Made by a program: the position numbers and the translations under genes. This document shows positions 26,831 to 36,201 of a stretch of DNA of 64,000 nt, piece by piece (the first letter of the stretch is position 1; the number at the start of each line of letters is the position of its first letter). The notes under the pieces were generated by a model that was given only the letters and a program-made list of their open reading frames with translations, had not been told where the DNA came from and searched no databases. The stretch covers positions 496,001-560,000 of the forward strand of contig NZ_BMIK01000002.1 in the NCBI RefSeq assembly GCF_014642075.1, given 5' to 3'. Source of the stretch: Parapedobacter defluvii (GTDB taxonomy: Bacteria > Bacteroidota > Bacteroidia > Sphingobacteriales > Sphingobacteriaceae).

Positions 26831-28447
26831 TTAATCGATAATCATCCGGAGAAAATTGTTTACTGGCTCGCCGTCAAACAGCTCAATGTCGCCATAAATC
26901 AATAGTGCACGGCGGCCGTCGGCAGAACGGGTTTCAACGATGTCTCTGATGGTTCCGCTGAACAGGCCTGTTGCATTGTAACCGGCCAGCAATGCACCGG
27001 TTTCATCCAGTACCATGAATCCATTCCGGGCAATGCCGTTGTACGTACGGAAACCTCCGGAAACGATGATCTTGCCGTCACTTAGCTGTTTGATAAAGTT
27101 CGGGCTGCCTCCCTCAAATGCTTGGGGAACAAAGCCCTCGTCGAGCGTACCGTCTTCATTGAGCATGGCCAGTTGCAATGCGGGCTTTCCGTTGTAATTG
27201 CGGAATTCGCCAGCAATAAGGTATTTGCCGGTGGCCGGGTTGTAATAAGCACGTTGGATGAGCTGATCGGCACCTGTGCCACCCGGATTGAACGTTTCGT
27301 CGATGGTGCCATCCTCTTTAAGCCGTAAAATACGGCCGGCGCTTTGGCCGTCGAAGCGGGTGAAATTACCGTATACCAACAGTTTACCCTGTTGGTTGCC
27401 CGATGTGTGCAATATCGTGTTAGCGGTTCCATTGCCGGCTTCCAGTCCTTTTCCGGTCGCATCGTTGAATCGGTACGTTTTGTCGAGGGTGCCGTCTGCA
27501 TTCAACCGGGCAATCTGGCGGATCTCTATACTGTCCAGAATGACACTGTCGCGTGTTTCCAGCCGGTTCGGTTTATCGTATTGCCGGCTGATGTAATAAC
27601 GGAATTCACCGGTTACCAGCACTTTCCCGTTTTGTTCGTAGAGTTTGTCGATATACTTGTCAAACCCGCCGTTGAAGCGTGGGTAATACTTGATGGTATC
27701 CTGCTGGTCGGGACGCCGGAAGGGGTGTACCCCCATGGTGTCAATGGTGCCGTTCTCATGGATACGCGTCAGGTTGCTGATGTCCCCATTGCGTTGGGCA
27801 TAACCGCTGAATGAACCGGCAATCAGGTATCCGTTGCCAAAACGGATGATGTCCGAGAGCGCACCATTGGCTCCGCTTCCCGAGCGAAGACTGGCATCGT
27901 AAGTGCCGTCTGCAAAGGCACGTGCAATCCGGTTGATGGGGCGTACAATGCCTTTGTTGTTGTAATCCGTGAATTCGCCAACAACCAACATCCGCTCGTC
28001 ATTTGTCTGAATCACCCCGCTTACGGGACCGTTGGCACCTTGCGTCGCATTAAAACTCGGATCGGGGTTGATTTTTCCCGTTACCTCAAACTGTGGGCCG
28101 AATACAACCACGTCACCCACCGAAATGGAGGTCACACCGGTGCTGGCAAAATCAGGGACGACTACTTTGATGTGCTCGTCGGTTACCTCGGTCACTTCTG
28201 CCATTTCTCCGTTGAACCGGAATACCAATTGTTCGGTAAAGGGAATCAGGCCCGTTGCATGGATCGTTACCTCGGTGCCCGGTAGTCCGCTGGCAGGTGC
28301 CGGAGTTTGATTCCGGTTCATGACGATTCCCAAGGGCTCTTTACCGGGGCCGTAGGGTTCAGCCGGGACGGTCTCTTTTTCGGAGCAGGTCCACAGACCC
28401 CACCCGGCTAAGCTGAATAAACAGGCTATTTTGAATGAATGTGTCAT
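26831..28447 (-). CDS. IPT/TIG plus DUF5122-type beta-propeller lipoprotein (DUF5008-like)
   Basis: 538 residues; lipoprotein signal ACLFSLAGWGLWTC. Residues about 50-130 form an IPT/TIG immunoglobulin-like domain (ASGLPGTEVTIHATGLIPFTE, VVVPDFASTGVTSISVGD). From about 135 onward the protein consists of repeated delta-60 / DUF5122-type propeller blades: short units of the form DG.L.......G.G.....I...ADGK.L..G.F....G......I.RL..DGT.D, for example ARLNADGTLDKTYRF, RLKEDGTIDETFNP and AMLNEDGTLDEGFVP. The domain order is that of DUF5008 proteins linked to SusCD loci. Probably a surface-exposed binding scaffold; substrate unknown. Confidence 0.8.
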   Translation of the reverse strand: MTHSFKIACLFSLAGWGLWTCSEKETVPAEPYGPGKEPLGIVMNRNQTPAPASGLPGTEVTIHATGLIPFTEQLVFRFNGEMAEVTEVTDEHIKVVVPDFASTGVTSISVGDVVVFGPQFEVTGKINPDPSFNATQGANGPVSGVIQTNDERMLVVGEFTDYNNKGIVRPINRIARAFADGTYDASLRSGSGANGALSDIIRFGNGYLIAGSFSGYAQRNGDISNLTRIHENGTIDTMGVHPFRRPDQQDTIKYYPRFNGGFDKYIDKLYEQNGKVLVTGEFRYYISRQYDKPNRLETRDSVILDSIEIRQIARLNADGTLDKTYRFNDATGKGLEAGNGTANTILHTSGNQQGKLLVYGNFTRFDGQSAGRILRLKEDGTIDETFNPGGTGADQLIQRAYYNPATGKYLIAGEFRNYNGKPALQLAMLNEDGTLDEGFVPQAFEGGSPNFIKQLSDGKIIVSGGFRTYNGIARNGFMVLDETGALLAGYNATGLFSGTIRDIVETRSADGRRALLIYGDIELFDGEPVNNFLRMIID

Positions 28448-28459
28448 ATAGGCCGTTTC

Positions 28460-29251
28460 TTAACGTTTACTTTGAATAATATCCTGGATCACTTCTCCCC
28501 GGTTGAAACCGAATCCGCCACCTTGGTTGAAATCCAGTACGTGTACCACGCCGTTGAGGGGCTGGATGTCTGAAGAAGAAACCGGGTGGGTTACCCATCT
28601 GGCCGGATCAGAAACATTGGGGATATAGGAAATATGCAATTGCCGATAGCCCATGTATTTCAGGCGGGTCTCCGTAGGTTTGCCTGCATCGGTGACCGCA
28701 TCGTTAAATACCACGCCGATGTTGCTTACCGTGTTGTTATATGCGATGTAATTTTCGCCGCCGAAGGTGCTCAGGATATCAAAGTCGATCTGTGGATAAT
28801 CCTTCAACAGCTTTTTGCCGTGGAATAGGTATCGCTCCAGGTATTTCCGCCAGATCACCGAATCAATATCTGATAGGGTCTGTATGGTATCTAACCCGAG
28901 GTCGTAAAGTCGCTGGTTTGCGGTACCGGTCTTCAAAAAGGGGTCTTCACCTTCATAATTCACTTGCCCGATCAGGCGCCTGATTTCTTCGTCTTTGGGG
29001 GCAAAGAAGGTTAGCTCTTCAGTATTCAGCACCTCATCCAGACCGGCCAGCCGGGCGACCTCTGCCACCGAATCGAGCTCAATGGGCCGCGAGTCCAGGT
29101 AATCCATTATGGTGCCGTCAAAATAGGGGTTGGCCTTCCCGCCGTCGGTGTAGTACTCATCCTGTTTACAGGAAGAGAGGAGGGAGGAAACCAACAGCAG
29201 AGCCAGCAAAGGCCTGCCTGTGTGTGTAACTACCTGTTTGATCGTATTCAT
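28460..29251 (-). CDS. Fasciclin-domain lipoprotein (second SusCD set)
   Basis: 263 residues from ATG 29251, which gives MNTIKQVVTHTGRPLLALLLVSSLLSSC, a good lipoprotein signal. The longer frame from 29299 would overlap the upstream susD gene. The body resembles a fasciclin (FAS1) adhesion domain: LDSVAEVARLAGLDEVLNTEELTFFAPKDEEI, LERYLFHGKKLL and a final PLNGVVHVLDF, the conserved NGxIHxID-like block. FAS1 lipoproteins are frequent companions of SusCD pairs and may mediate surface or matrix interactions. A second FAS1 lipoprotein follows the other susD of this operon. Confidence 0.85.
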   Translation of the reverse strand: MNTIKQVVTHTGRPLLALLLVSSLLSSCKQDEYYTDGGKANPYFDGTIMDYLDSRPIELDSVAEVARLAGLDEVLNTEELTFFAPKDEEIRRLIGQVNYEGEDPFLKTGTANQRLYDLGLDTIQTLSDIDSVIWRKYLERYLFHGKKLLKDYPQIDFDILSTFGGENYIAYNNTVSNIGVVFNDAVTDAGKPTETRLKYMGYRQLHISYIPNVSDPARWVTHPVSSSDIQPLNGVVHVLDFNQGGGFGFNRGEVIQDIIQSKR

Positions 29252-29283
29252 CGTTATCAATTGCTCCATAAATCCTGACATTA

Positions 29284-30798
29284 TTACCTGCTTAACCAAT
29301 ATTCATTTAAAACAATCCGCGGATTATTGGCCCGGGCCGATTGATCGATCGGCCACGTCCACGCCCGGCGGTTGTATTGATCCGAATTCAACGGGTTGCG
29401 GGCGAAGGTGGGGTTCATGATGCGTTGGGTACGGACCAGATCGAAATAGCGGTGCCCTTCGCCAAACAGTTCGCGGCATCGTTCCCAGAAAATAAAATCT
29501 TTGAGCATTGCTCCGCCGGCACCGGTGTAAGGCGTGGCTTCTGCACGATTCCGGATGAGGTTGAGCGACGCAATGGCTTCGTTATCACGCGACAGTTCGG
29601 CCAATGCTTCTGCATGCAGGAGGATGGCGTCGGCATACCGGAAAATCATAAAGGTATTGTCCGGATTGCGGTCTTCATTGCCCGAAGCATATACATTGAA
29701 CCCGAATTTTACCGCCGTAAATTGGCCGCTGTTGGATAGCATGTCGGTAAACCAGAAATCACGGCGTTTGTCGGCCACGCCCGCCGGATACAGCTTGGCC
29801 ATATATGTGTCAATAAAATAACAATGGCTGATCTGGTTGTTATAGCGCGGAAATTTATACGGCCACCGCAGGAAATGGTCGCCAAAAGGCGACAGGGCTT
29901 CGTTTTGATCCTGATAGTTGATGCTTCGGTAAAATTCGAACAGGCTTTCGTCCGAGCGGCCTTTCATTACGGTGGCCCATCCCTCTTCGGTAAGGGGGTA
30001 AAGCCGGTACGCATTGCTTTCGATCAGCTCGGTGCCCAAAGCAGCCACTTCTTCGTAGTAACGCTGCCGGTTGTTGCGGTCAAATCCCGCGTTCCACATG
30101 TTCATGTGCATGAGCAGAGCGATGATACCACCGCGCGATGCCCGGGCTCCTTTGAGGGCGGGGTCTGAATACGTCCACGGAATGTTGTCCTTATGCGGCC
30201 GGAGGTCGTCCAGGCATTTATTCATCACCGATACCATCGGCTCCCGGGGTAAGGCTTCTTCCTGGTAAGGCTCGGTATAGTAAACCACGTCGCCATACAG
30301 GCGGACCATCCAGAAATACGTAAAACACCGGATAAATGTGGCCTCGGCCAGGTACCGTTTTTTTTCGGTTTCACTCAGGCCGGGAATTCCCTCGTTCAAC
30401 TTGTCAATGAGGATATTGGCGGTTTGGATAACCTGGTAATACCGGGTCCAGTTCGTGACCCGTTCATAATGGTACCAATTCCAGGGCTGGGTAGGGTCCA
30501 TCGCCGTAAGCAGGTCGTTTCGGCCTAGCACTTCCACCACGCGCCGTGAGGAGTAGCTGTTACCATTGGGCGAGGCAAAGACTTCGCCCGAGCGTACTTC
30601 GCCGATACCGCCGATGATCCAGCCCTCGTTGAGTTTGTCAAAAAACATGCTGTACATGTTGGCAATGTTTGTTTCTACGTCGGTTACCGACTGATAGAAG
30701 TTATTGCCCGTAAGACGATCCAACGGTTCGACCGTTAGAAATTCTTTACACGAATACGAGGCGAATAATAAGACCAAAATTGCTATTCTTTTTTTCAT
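29284..30798 (-). CDS. SusD/RagB family outer-membrane lipoprotein (pair 2)
   Basis: 504 residues from ATG 30798; lipoprotein signal KRIAILVLLFASYSC. SusD hallmarks: KEFLTVEPLDRLTGNNFYQS at the mature N-terminus, TPR-like helices, YLAEATFIRCFTYFWMVRLYGDVVYY in the middle, and the C-terminal RYADAILLHAEALAEL, SLNLIRNRAEATPY and ERCRELFGEGHRYFDLVR. It forms the lid of the SusC transporter encoded 14 bases upstream. Ligand unknown. Confidence 0.95.
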   Translation of the reverse strand: MKKRIAILVLLFASYSCKEFLTVEPLDRLTGNNFYQSVTDVETNIANMYSMFFDKLNEGWIIGGIGEVRSGEVFASPNGNSYSSRRVVEVLGRNDLLTAMDPTQPWNWYHYERVTNWTRYYQVIQTANILIDKLNEGIPGLSETEKKRYLAEATFIRCFTYFWMVRLYGDVVYYTEPYQEEALPREPMVSVMNKCLDDLRPHKDNIPWTYSDPALKGARASRGGIIALLMHMNMWNAGFDRNNRQRYYEEVAALGTELIESNAYRLYPLTEEGWATVMKGRSDESLFEFYRSINYQDQNEALSPFGDHFLRWPYKFPRYNNQISHCYFIDTYMAKLYPAGVADKRRDFWFTDMLSNSGQFTAVKFGFNVYASGNEDRNPDNTFMIFRYADAILLHAEALAELSRDNEAIASLNLIRNRAEATPYTGAGGAMLKDFIFWERCRELFGEGHRYFDLVRTQRIMNPTFARNPLNSDQYNRRAWTWPIDQSARANNPRIVLNEYWLSR

Positions 30799-30812
30799 GA
30801 TCGTCATGCACG

Positions 30813-33800
30813 TTAAAATCCGAGATTAAAACCGATGTTGTAGGTACGGGGTACAGGGTAGCCTTCCGAAACATCCCGCCCCATGGTGGTCACGTTTTCC
30901 GGGTTGGGACCTGAATAACGGGAGAACGTATGCAGGTTTTCCCCGGAAAGGTAGATCCGCAGGTTGTCTATCCCGAAGCGCCGGATGAAATCGCGCTCAA
31001 ACATATAGGAAAGCACGATGCTGTTGATTTTGAAGTAGGTGCCGTCCTCAGCCCATAGCGTCTGGTCAAAGCGGAAAGGTTGGATCGTACCGTAGCGGCG
31101 GTAATCGTAAGCATATGGGTACTGGGCCCTGTCGCCCGGTTGCTGCCACATGTTAACGTCGTCCAGCGGTACCACCGCTTTGTTGCCGAAGGGATCACGC
31201 ATCAGCCCCAACCGTTGGGCCATCGCATTGTTCAGGATCGTCCGTTTTCCGGTAAAGGATCCGTTGATGTTAAGCCCGAAGTTTTTGTAGGTGAGCATGG
31301 CCGACAAGCCTCCGGTGAAGATGGGCTGGGAGTTGCCGGTACGCCGGTAATCGAAACCGTCAAGAATGTAATCACCGTTCAAATCGCGGAGGATGGGATC
31401 TCCCCCCTGGAAAAACTGCCCGTTAGTCTGGTAGCGCAAACCCGTTACCGGATCTACAGGCACCTCCTGATCTGTGGCGTACACCCCATCGTTGATGCGG
31501 AGGTAGTTGGCCAGCGAGGCACCCCCCACGCGAAGAATGATATGCTGATAATGCTCATTGGGGTCAAATTCCCACCGGATGAACTGCCCGTCAAAGCCGT
31601 CGGGAAGGCTGAGCAGCACATCGTGGTTGATGGCGCCATTGATGGAGAACGATAGGCTGAAGTCACTGTTGATGGGCAGTGGCCGGACCATCAGGAATAG
31701 CTCATGGCCGTAGTTCACAATACCCGCACCATTGCTGTATAGTTTGTTGAATCCGGTGATGTTGGAAAGGGGTTGTTCAAACAGCTCGTTTTCCACTTTC
31801 TTATAATAGGTATCGTAGATTACTTCCACCCGGTTGTTGAAAATGGAAAAATCGAAACCCAGGTTGTATTGTGTGTTGGTCTTGGGCATGAGGTTGGGGT
31901 TGGGAATCTGATCAAAATCGAGGCCGATTCCCTGTTGCCCATTGTAGTTACCGGTGATGTTGAACTTTCCGTAGATCCGCTCCAGTGTACCCGTAGGGAT
32001 GATATTGACCCCCCAGCTTAAACGCAGCGCCCCGTAATCCAGCCAGTCAAGGCCAGCGAGAAAAGGCTCCTTGTCGAAATTCCAACGGAATCCGATAGCG
32101 GGGTTACGTGCATAGAGGTTTTCGAAACCATTGGCCGAGGAACCGTCAAGACGGTAGGAAAGGTCCAGTACATACCGCTTATCAAAGTCGTAGGAAGCCG
32201 CAAAGGCGAACGAAGCGGCCCGTTCATCGGTATAGTCATCCAGCAGTCCGCCGCCGCGGGAAAAGTATCCGTCAAATCCGATCGGCCCCTGCAATTGGTC
32301 GTTGGGGCTGCGTTCCTGCCGGGTAACGGAACTCTGGCGGCCTGCAATGCGGAATTCATTGAAAAAATTGACGAATAGATTATGCCGCTCAAGGAATGTC
32401 CGTGAATAATTAAGACTGTTCCGGTTATACAGCTGTGTGGTGCGGCCGTTGTAGGAATATACACGGGCAAACTGGTTGTTGGCAACGGCGGGGGTAAAAG
32501 TGTCCTCTGTTTTCGATTCAAATTCGTAGCTAACATTGGTACTGGCCCGGAGCCCCTTGATAAATTCGTAACTCGCTTCCAGGTTAGACCGGATCAACCG
32601 CGTGGCATTGTCGTTGTCAGTGCTCAATGCCGATGCATGGCTGCCCCCCGCCTGGTAAAACGATGGAGGCGGAAGCAGGGTCGAAGAAAGCCCGTTTTCT
32701 GCTATGCCGGTCTGCAGCATGCCAATACCATCGCCCACGCTCTGCTGTCCCAGTTGCCCGGTTACCGAGCCGATGATCTGAAAACGGCGGTCGGCAGGTT
32801 GGTATTCCATGCGCAGGTTGGCATTATAGCGGCTGAAACCCGTATTGCGGATAATGCCCTGATCGGAAAAATAACCGATATTGGCTTTGTAGTTGAACAG
32901 CTGGTCACCGCCGTCAATGGCCAGGTTATGGCTCTGGTTATAAATGGTCCGGTAGTAGTAATCCTGCCAATTGGTCGAATTGTTCCAGTACGCGTTGAGG
33001 CTATCGGAGAGCATTGGCGAACCGGATACATCCCACAGATCCCAGAAATCCTGCGCATTTTCGTAAATCTGCTTCAATTTAAGCTGCCGTTCCAGGTTTC
33101 CCCCCAGTGTTTCACGTAATTTAGGCGGTGTTTTGATAAAGGAGTTGTGGGTATACCGCACCCGGGGGATCGGCGAATTGCCGCGTTTCGTCGTGATAAT
33201 AATGACGCCATAAGCCGCCATCGAACCGTACAGTGACGTGGCTTGGGCATCTTTCAGGATCTCGATGTTGGCGATGTCTTCCTGTGGGATGAGAGACAGC
33301 GGACTGATACCGGGCCCCTGTTGCTGGAAACCATACTCCGTGGCACGGTCGGCATCCATCGGCACGCCATCAATCACATAAAGCGGCGATGTGGGCTGCA
33401 GGAACGATTGGTTGCCGCTGCCCGTCATGGAGATGGTCGAAAGACCGCGGATTTGGGTGGATCCCCGGAAACCGGGTGCACCGGTGTTCAGCTGTATGTT
33501 CATACCCGGCACCCGGCCCTGTAAGAGTTGTTCCACATTGGCCACTGGGATATCCTGTACCTTATCGCCGCCGATGCTGAAGGACGAACCCGTGCTTAAC
33601 TCTTTGGAACGCTTTTGGTAGCCACGGATCACCACCTCTTCCAGTGCATTCGCATCCGGCGCCAACTGAATGCGCAGACTCTCCCGGTCGCTTCCTACCT
33701 TCCGCGATTGCTCCTGATAACCAATGATCCGGAATACCAGCGTGGAATTGGGAGGTACCGAAAACCGGAAGTTCCCGTTTTCATCGGTCGTACCCAGCGC

Positions 33801-33983
33801 CCGTAACGGACGCCCCACAAATACGGTGACACCGGGAAAAGGTTGACGGTTTTCGTCGACGACATTACCGGCAACGGTTACATTGGTCTGGCCATACGAC
33901 CCCAACGCAACCAGCAACCCGGCAACTATCCCTATCAATCGTACGGTCTTCATAACGAAGGAATTGATTTTTAACTTATTCAT
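30813..33983 (-). CDS. SusC/RagA family TonB-linked transporter (pair 2)
   Basis: 1056 residues from ATG 33983; an inner ATG at 33950 also gives a good signal peptide (MKTVRLIGIVAGLLVALGSYG). N-terminal carboxypeptidase-like domain VTVAGNVVDENRQPFPGVTV; SusC-type plug with PVANVEQLLQGRVPGMNIQL, LYVIDGVPMDAD, IEILKDAQATSLYGSMAAYGVI; then a 22-strand beta-barrel to the C-terminal YNIGFNLGF. It imports a large ligand captured by its SusD partner. The start overlaps the end of the DUF5007-like gene by 8 bases, tying the two SusCD sets into one transcript. Confidence 0.96.
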   Translation of the reverse strand: MNKLKINSFVMKTVRLIGIVAGLLVALGSYGQTNVTVAGNVVDENRQPFPGVTVFVGRPLRALGTTDENGNFRFSVPPNSTLVFRIIGYQEQSRKVGSDRESLRIQLAPDANALEEVVIRGYQKRSKELSTGSSFSIGGDKVQDIPVANVEQLLQGRVPGMNIQLNTGAPGFRGSTQIRGLSTISMTGSGNQSFLQPTSPLYVIDGVPMDADRATEYGFQQQGPGISPLSLIPQEDIANIEILKDAQATSLYGSMAAYGVIIITTKRGNSPIPRVRYTHNSFIKTPPKLRETLGGNLERQLKLKQIYENAQDFWDLWDVSGSPMLSDSLNAYWNNSTNWQDYYYRTIYNQSHNLAIDGGDQLFNYKANIGYFSDQGIIRNTGFSRYNANLRMEYQPADRRFQIIGSVTGQLGQQSVGDGIGMLQTGIAENGLSSTLLPPPSFYQAGGSHASALSTDNDNATRLIRSNLEASYEFIKGLRASTNVSYEFESKTEDTFTPAVANNQFARVYSYNGRTTQLYNRNSLNYSRTFLERHNLFVNFFNEFRIAGRQSSVTRQERSPNDQLQGPIGFDGYFSRGGGLLDDYTDERAASFAFAASYDFDKRYVLDLSYRLDGSSANGFENLYARNPAIGFRWNFDKEPFLAGLDWLDYGALRLSWGVNIIPTGTLERIYGKFNITGNYNGQQGIGLDFDQIPNPNLMPKTNTQYNLGFDFSIFNNRVEVIYDTYYKKVENELFEQPLSNITGFNKLYSNGAGIVNYGHELFLMVRPLPINSDFSLSFSINGAINHDVLLSLPDGFDGQFIRWEFDPNEHYQHIILRVGGASLANYLRINDGVYATDQEVPVDPVTGLRYQTNGQFFQGGDPILRDLNGDYILDGFDYRRTGNSQPIFTGGLSAMLTYKNFGLNINGSFTGKRTILNNAMAQRLGLMRDPFGNKAVVPLDDVNMWQQPGDRAQYPYAYDYRRYGTIQPFRFDQTLWAEDGTYFKINSIVLSYMFERDFIRRFGIDNLRIYLSGENLHTFSRYSGPNPENVTTMGRDVSEGYPVPRTYNIGFNLGF

Positions 33984-35061
33984 CTTCAAACTTTGGTAGT
34001 TCGTTTCTAAAATGGAATACAATTTCCCAGTCGCCTGCCCGGTAGATGTTGAAATCCAATCCGAACGAGGCATACGTCAACCCACCGCTGAAACCACGTC
34101 GGGAATATTCGATGTCGATGCTGGCGCTGCCTCCGTTTTCATTGGTATACCGGGTGGCGATATTGACCAGTGGGATGGGGTAGGCTACATCGTACTGTAC
34201 ATACGATGCTGTTTTGACAAGATTGAAGCCGTGAACCAACTGGTCCCACTTGGTTTCATTGAATTCGTCGGGGTTCATGAATGTGCCGTCTGGGCGCATG
34301 AATTTGAGACGCAGGTTATGGCCATTTCCACCTTCAAACGGACGGATGTAAACCACCACGTCTTTGATGTTGTCATTGCTCTGCAGCGGACGGTTGGAGT
34401 TGGCACCGATGACATTGTCTAACCGTGGACGGATGTAGTCCTGTTTATCCGGATTGGCCGGATCGGTCGGGTCCGGTGCGGGTTCGCCCGTGTACGGATT
34501 GGTATCCGTAAATGGGTAATAGGGCCGTTCCCGCCAGGGGATGAGCTGGAAATCCCGAAGATAGACGGTTCCGCCGGTGTTGGATACTTTGAGATCGAAA
34601 AACCGGATATCCTGTACCAGGTTACTGCTATCTGTGGGCCGGGGTTCGATGAGTTCATTGGTGGAAGAGGCCCAGAGAATAAACTGTCCCGACTCGCGGA
34701 CCTCAAACAGGGGGCGGTCTTCCAGTCGCCGTTTGGCTTCGATTGCTTCCAGCGATTGTTCGTAGCCATCGTACGCATCAATCCACACATAGGTGGGCCG
34801 GACCTGGAACAGATCCGTAACGGGCCGGCCATCGCCATACCGTGCATTGACAATTTCAAAGGTCAGCGGCAGCGATGAGTCGTCCGAGTTGAAGGTTCCC
34901 ATCAGGTTGGTCCTGCCGATAATGGGTTCCAGTATCTGCGAACCGTAGTTGATGTTTTCACTCAGGTATTCCCGCTCTTCCGGCAGATCGAGTACTTTCT
35001 TGCAGCCCCCCGTAAGCAGTATGCTGAGCAGCAGGGCGATAACAACATTGATCTTTTGCAT
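33976..35061 (-). CDS. DUF5007-like lipoprotein
   Basis: 361 residues from ATG 35061 (a GTG at 35073 also fits). Lipoprotein signal MQKINVVIALLLSILLTGGC. No enzyme motif. The layout resembles the DUF5007 family of SusCD-associated lipoproteins: KVLDLPEEREYLSENINYGS at the mature start, then TFEIVNARYGDGRPVTDLF with a beta-rich C-terminal domain ending RAGDWEIVFHFRNELPKFEDE. It sits between a fasciclin lipoprotein and the second susC, with 8-base junctions on each side. It probably joins the surface complex. Family label is from memory and not certain. Confidence 0.7.
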   Translation of the reverse strand: MQKINVVIALLLSILLTGGCKKVLDLPEEREYLSENINYGSQILEPIIGRTNLMGTFNSDDSSLPLTFEIVNARYGDGRPVTDLFQVRPTYVWIDAYDGYEQSLEAIEAKRRLEDRPLFEVRESGQFILWASSTNELIEPRPTDSSNLVQDIRFFDLKVSNTGGTVYLRDFQLIPWRERPYYPFTDTNPYTGEPAPDPTDPANPDKQDYIRPRLDNVIGANSNRPLQSNDNIKDVVVYIRPFEGGNGHNLRLKFMRPDGTFMNPDEFNETKWDQLVHGFNLVKTASYVQYDVAYPIPLVNIATRYTNENGGSASIDIEYSRRGFSGGLTYASFGLDFNIYRAGDWEIVFHFRNELPKFEDE

Positions 35062-35081
35062 AGTGGCGTACACGTTTCTAA

Positions 35082-36191
35082 TTAATTCTCTTCGTTATCC
35101 GGCGCATTCACGGTCCAGTCAGCAATCTGGAAATCGCTGCCGCTGCGCACCCGGGTGATATTCAATCGGTAAAATTTATAAGCGACCTCATTGCGGATCC
35201 GGAACACTTTCAGCTGGAACCGGTCTTCAAAAATCTGCCCCGACTTCGTATCCAGGGTCGTCCAGTTTTCCCCGTCCTGGGAACCCTGTAGGTTCCAGTC
35301 GATCGGGTCGCGCTGGGCGAGGTCATTTGCCGACGTAAGGGTATATGCCCCTGCCACCGCGGGTTCTTCCAGCTCAAACTGCAGCCAGACGCCGTTGAAA
35401 TTGTTGAGGAAGAACTTGGTTTCCCGGTTCCCGTCAAATGCAAACTCGGCTGCTTCGATGGCAGTTGGTCCACCGGGGTTTTCCCGCGAGGTTGACCACG
35501 TTCCGCCGATCAGCTTAAACAGGTTGGGGGGTGGTGGTACATAGGTAAGCCGGCTGATGAAATCGCCGAATCCGAATACATGGTCGCTATTGACAACATG
35601 CACAAAACCGTTGTCCGTTTCAATGTTGATCGAGCCGGTATTTGTTGTAATCCAATTACGGCGGAACTGGCTACGCTTGGTATCGCTGAATTCGATGGTC
35701 GATGGACCGCCATCGCGGAAACCGGTGGATGTGGTACGTGCCAGTTTGGCGTGCATGGGATAATCGTAGCGGATGGCCGTTAGGCTGATGCCGTCCTGCA
35801 GTAACATCGAATCTGTAGGATACTTGCCCCGTATGATGTATTGCGTAAGCATGGTATCCAGGTGGTTGTAATTGATGGTCGACAGGTATTCCGACGGTTT
35901 GTCTGCCAGAAACCGTACGTTGTTGAGGTTGGCTATGGCCAGTTGGAAACTTTCGTTGGTCAGCGCAAACAGGGTGATGTCACTATCGCGTAGGGTCGAT
36001 GCCAGTTCCAGTCGGTCGATCACACTGATCAACGAGTCGTAAACGCCCGGTTGGCTTTTGAGGTACGCATAGGTGTCTCCCGCGAAATGTTTATCAATGG
36101 GTGCCGGATTGTAATAACCGCCGTCTTTGGCACAGGAGGTTACCAACAATCCCAGGAACACCCAATAACGAAAATCGGTCAGTTTCTTCAT
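35082..36191 (-). CDS. Fasciclin plus discoidin-like lipoprotein (first SusCD set)
   Basis: 369 residues from ATG 36191 (MKKLTDFRYWVFLGLLVTSC, lipoprotein signal). Residues about 35-225 are fasciclin-like: LISVIDRLELASTLRDSDITLFALTNESF, LTQYIIRGKYPTD and NGFVHVVNSDHVFGF. Residues about 235 to the end are the same discoidin-like domain as in the proteins at 22550 and 23654 (GAYTLTSANDLAQRDPIDW, GSQDGENWTTLDTKSG, YKFYRLNITRV, IADWTV). This fusion links the adhesion module and the binding module used elsewhere in the operon as separate proteins. Confidence 0.85.
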   Translation of the reverse strand: MKKLTDFRYWVFLGLLVTSCAKDGGYYNPAPIDKHFAGDTYAYLKSQPGVYDSLISVIDRLELASTLRDSDITLFALTNESFQLAIANLNNVRFLADKPSEYLSTINYNHLDTMLTQYIIRGKYPTDSMLLQDGISLTAIRYDYPMHAKLARTTSTGFRDGGPSTIEFSDTKRSQFRRNWITTNTGSINIETDNGFVHVVNSDHVFGFGDFISRLTYVPPPPNLFKLIGGTWSTSRENPGGPTAIEAAEFAFDGNRETKFFLNNFNGVWLQFELEEPAVAGAYTLTSANDLAQRDPIDWNLQGSQDGENWTTLDTKSGQIFEDRFQLKVFRIRNEVAYKFYRLNITRVRSGSDFQIADWTVNAPDNEEN

Positions 36192-36201
36192 GGTTACGGG
36201 G

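Noticed and set aside
32637-33119. 160-codon ORF antisense to the second susC
   Set aside because: Shadow of the SusC frame; no start signal or domain.
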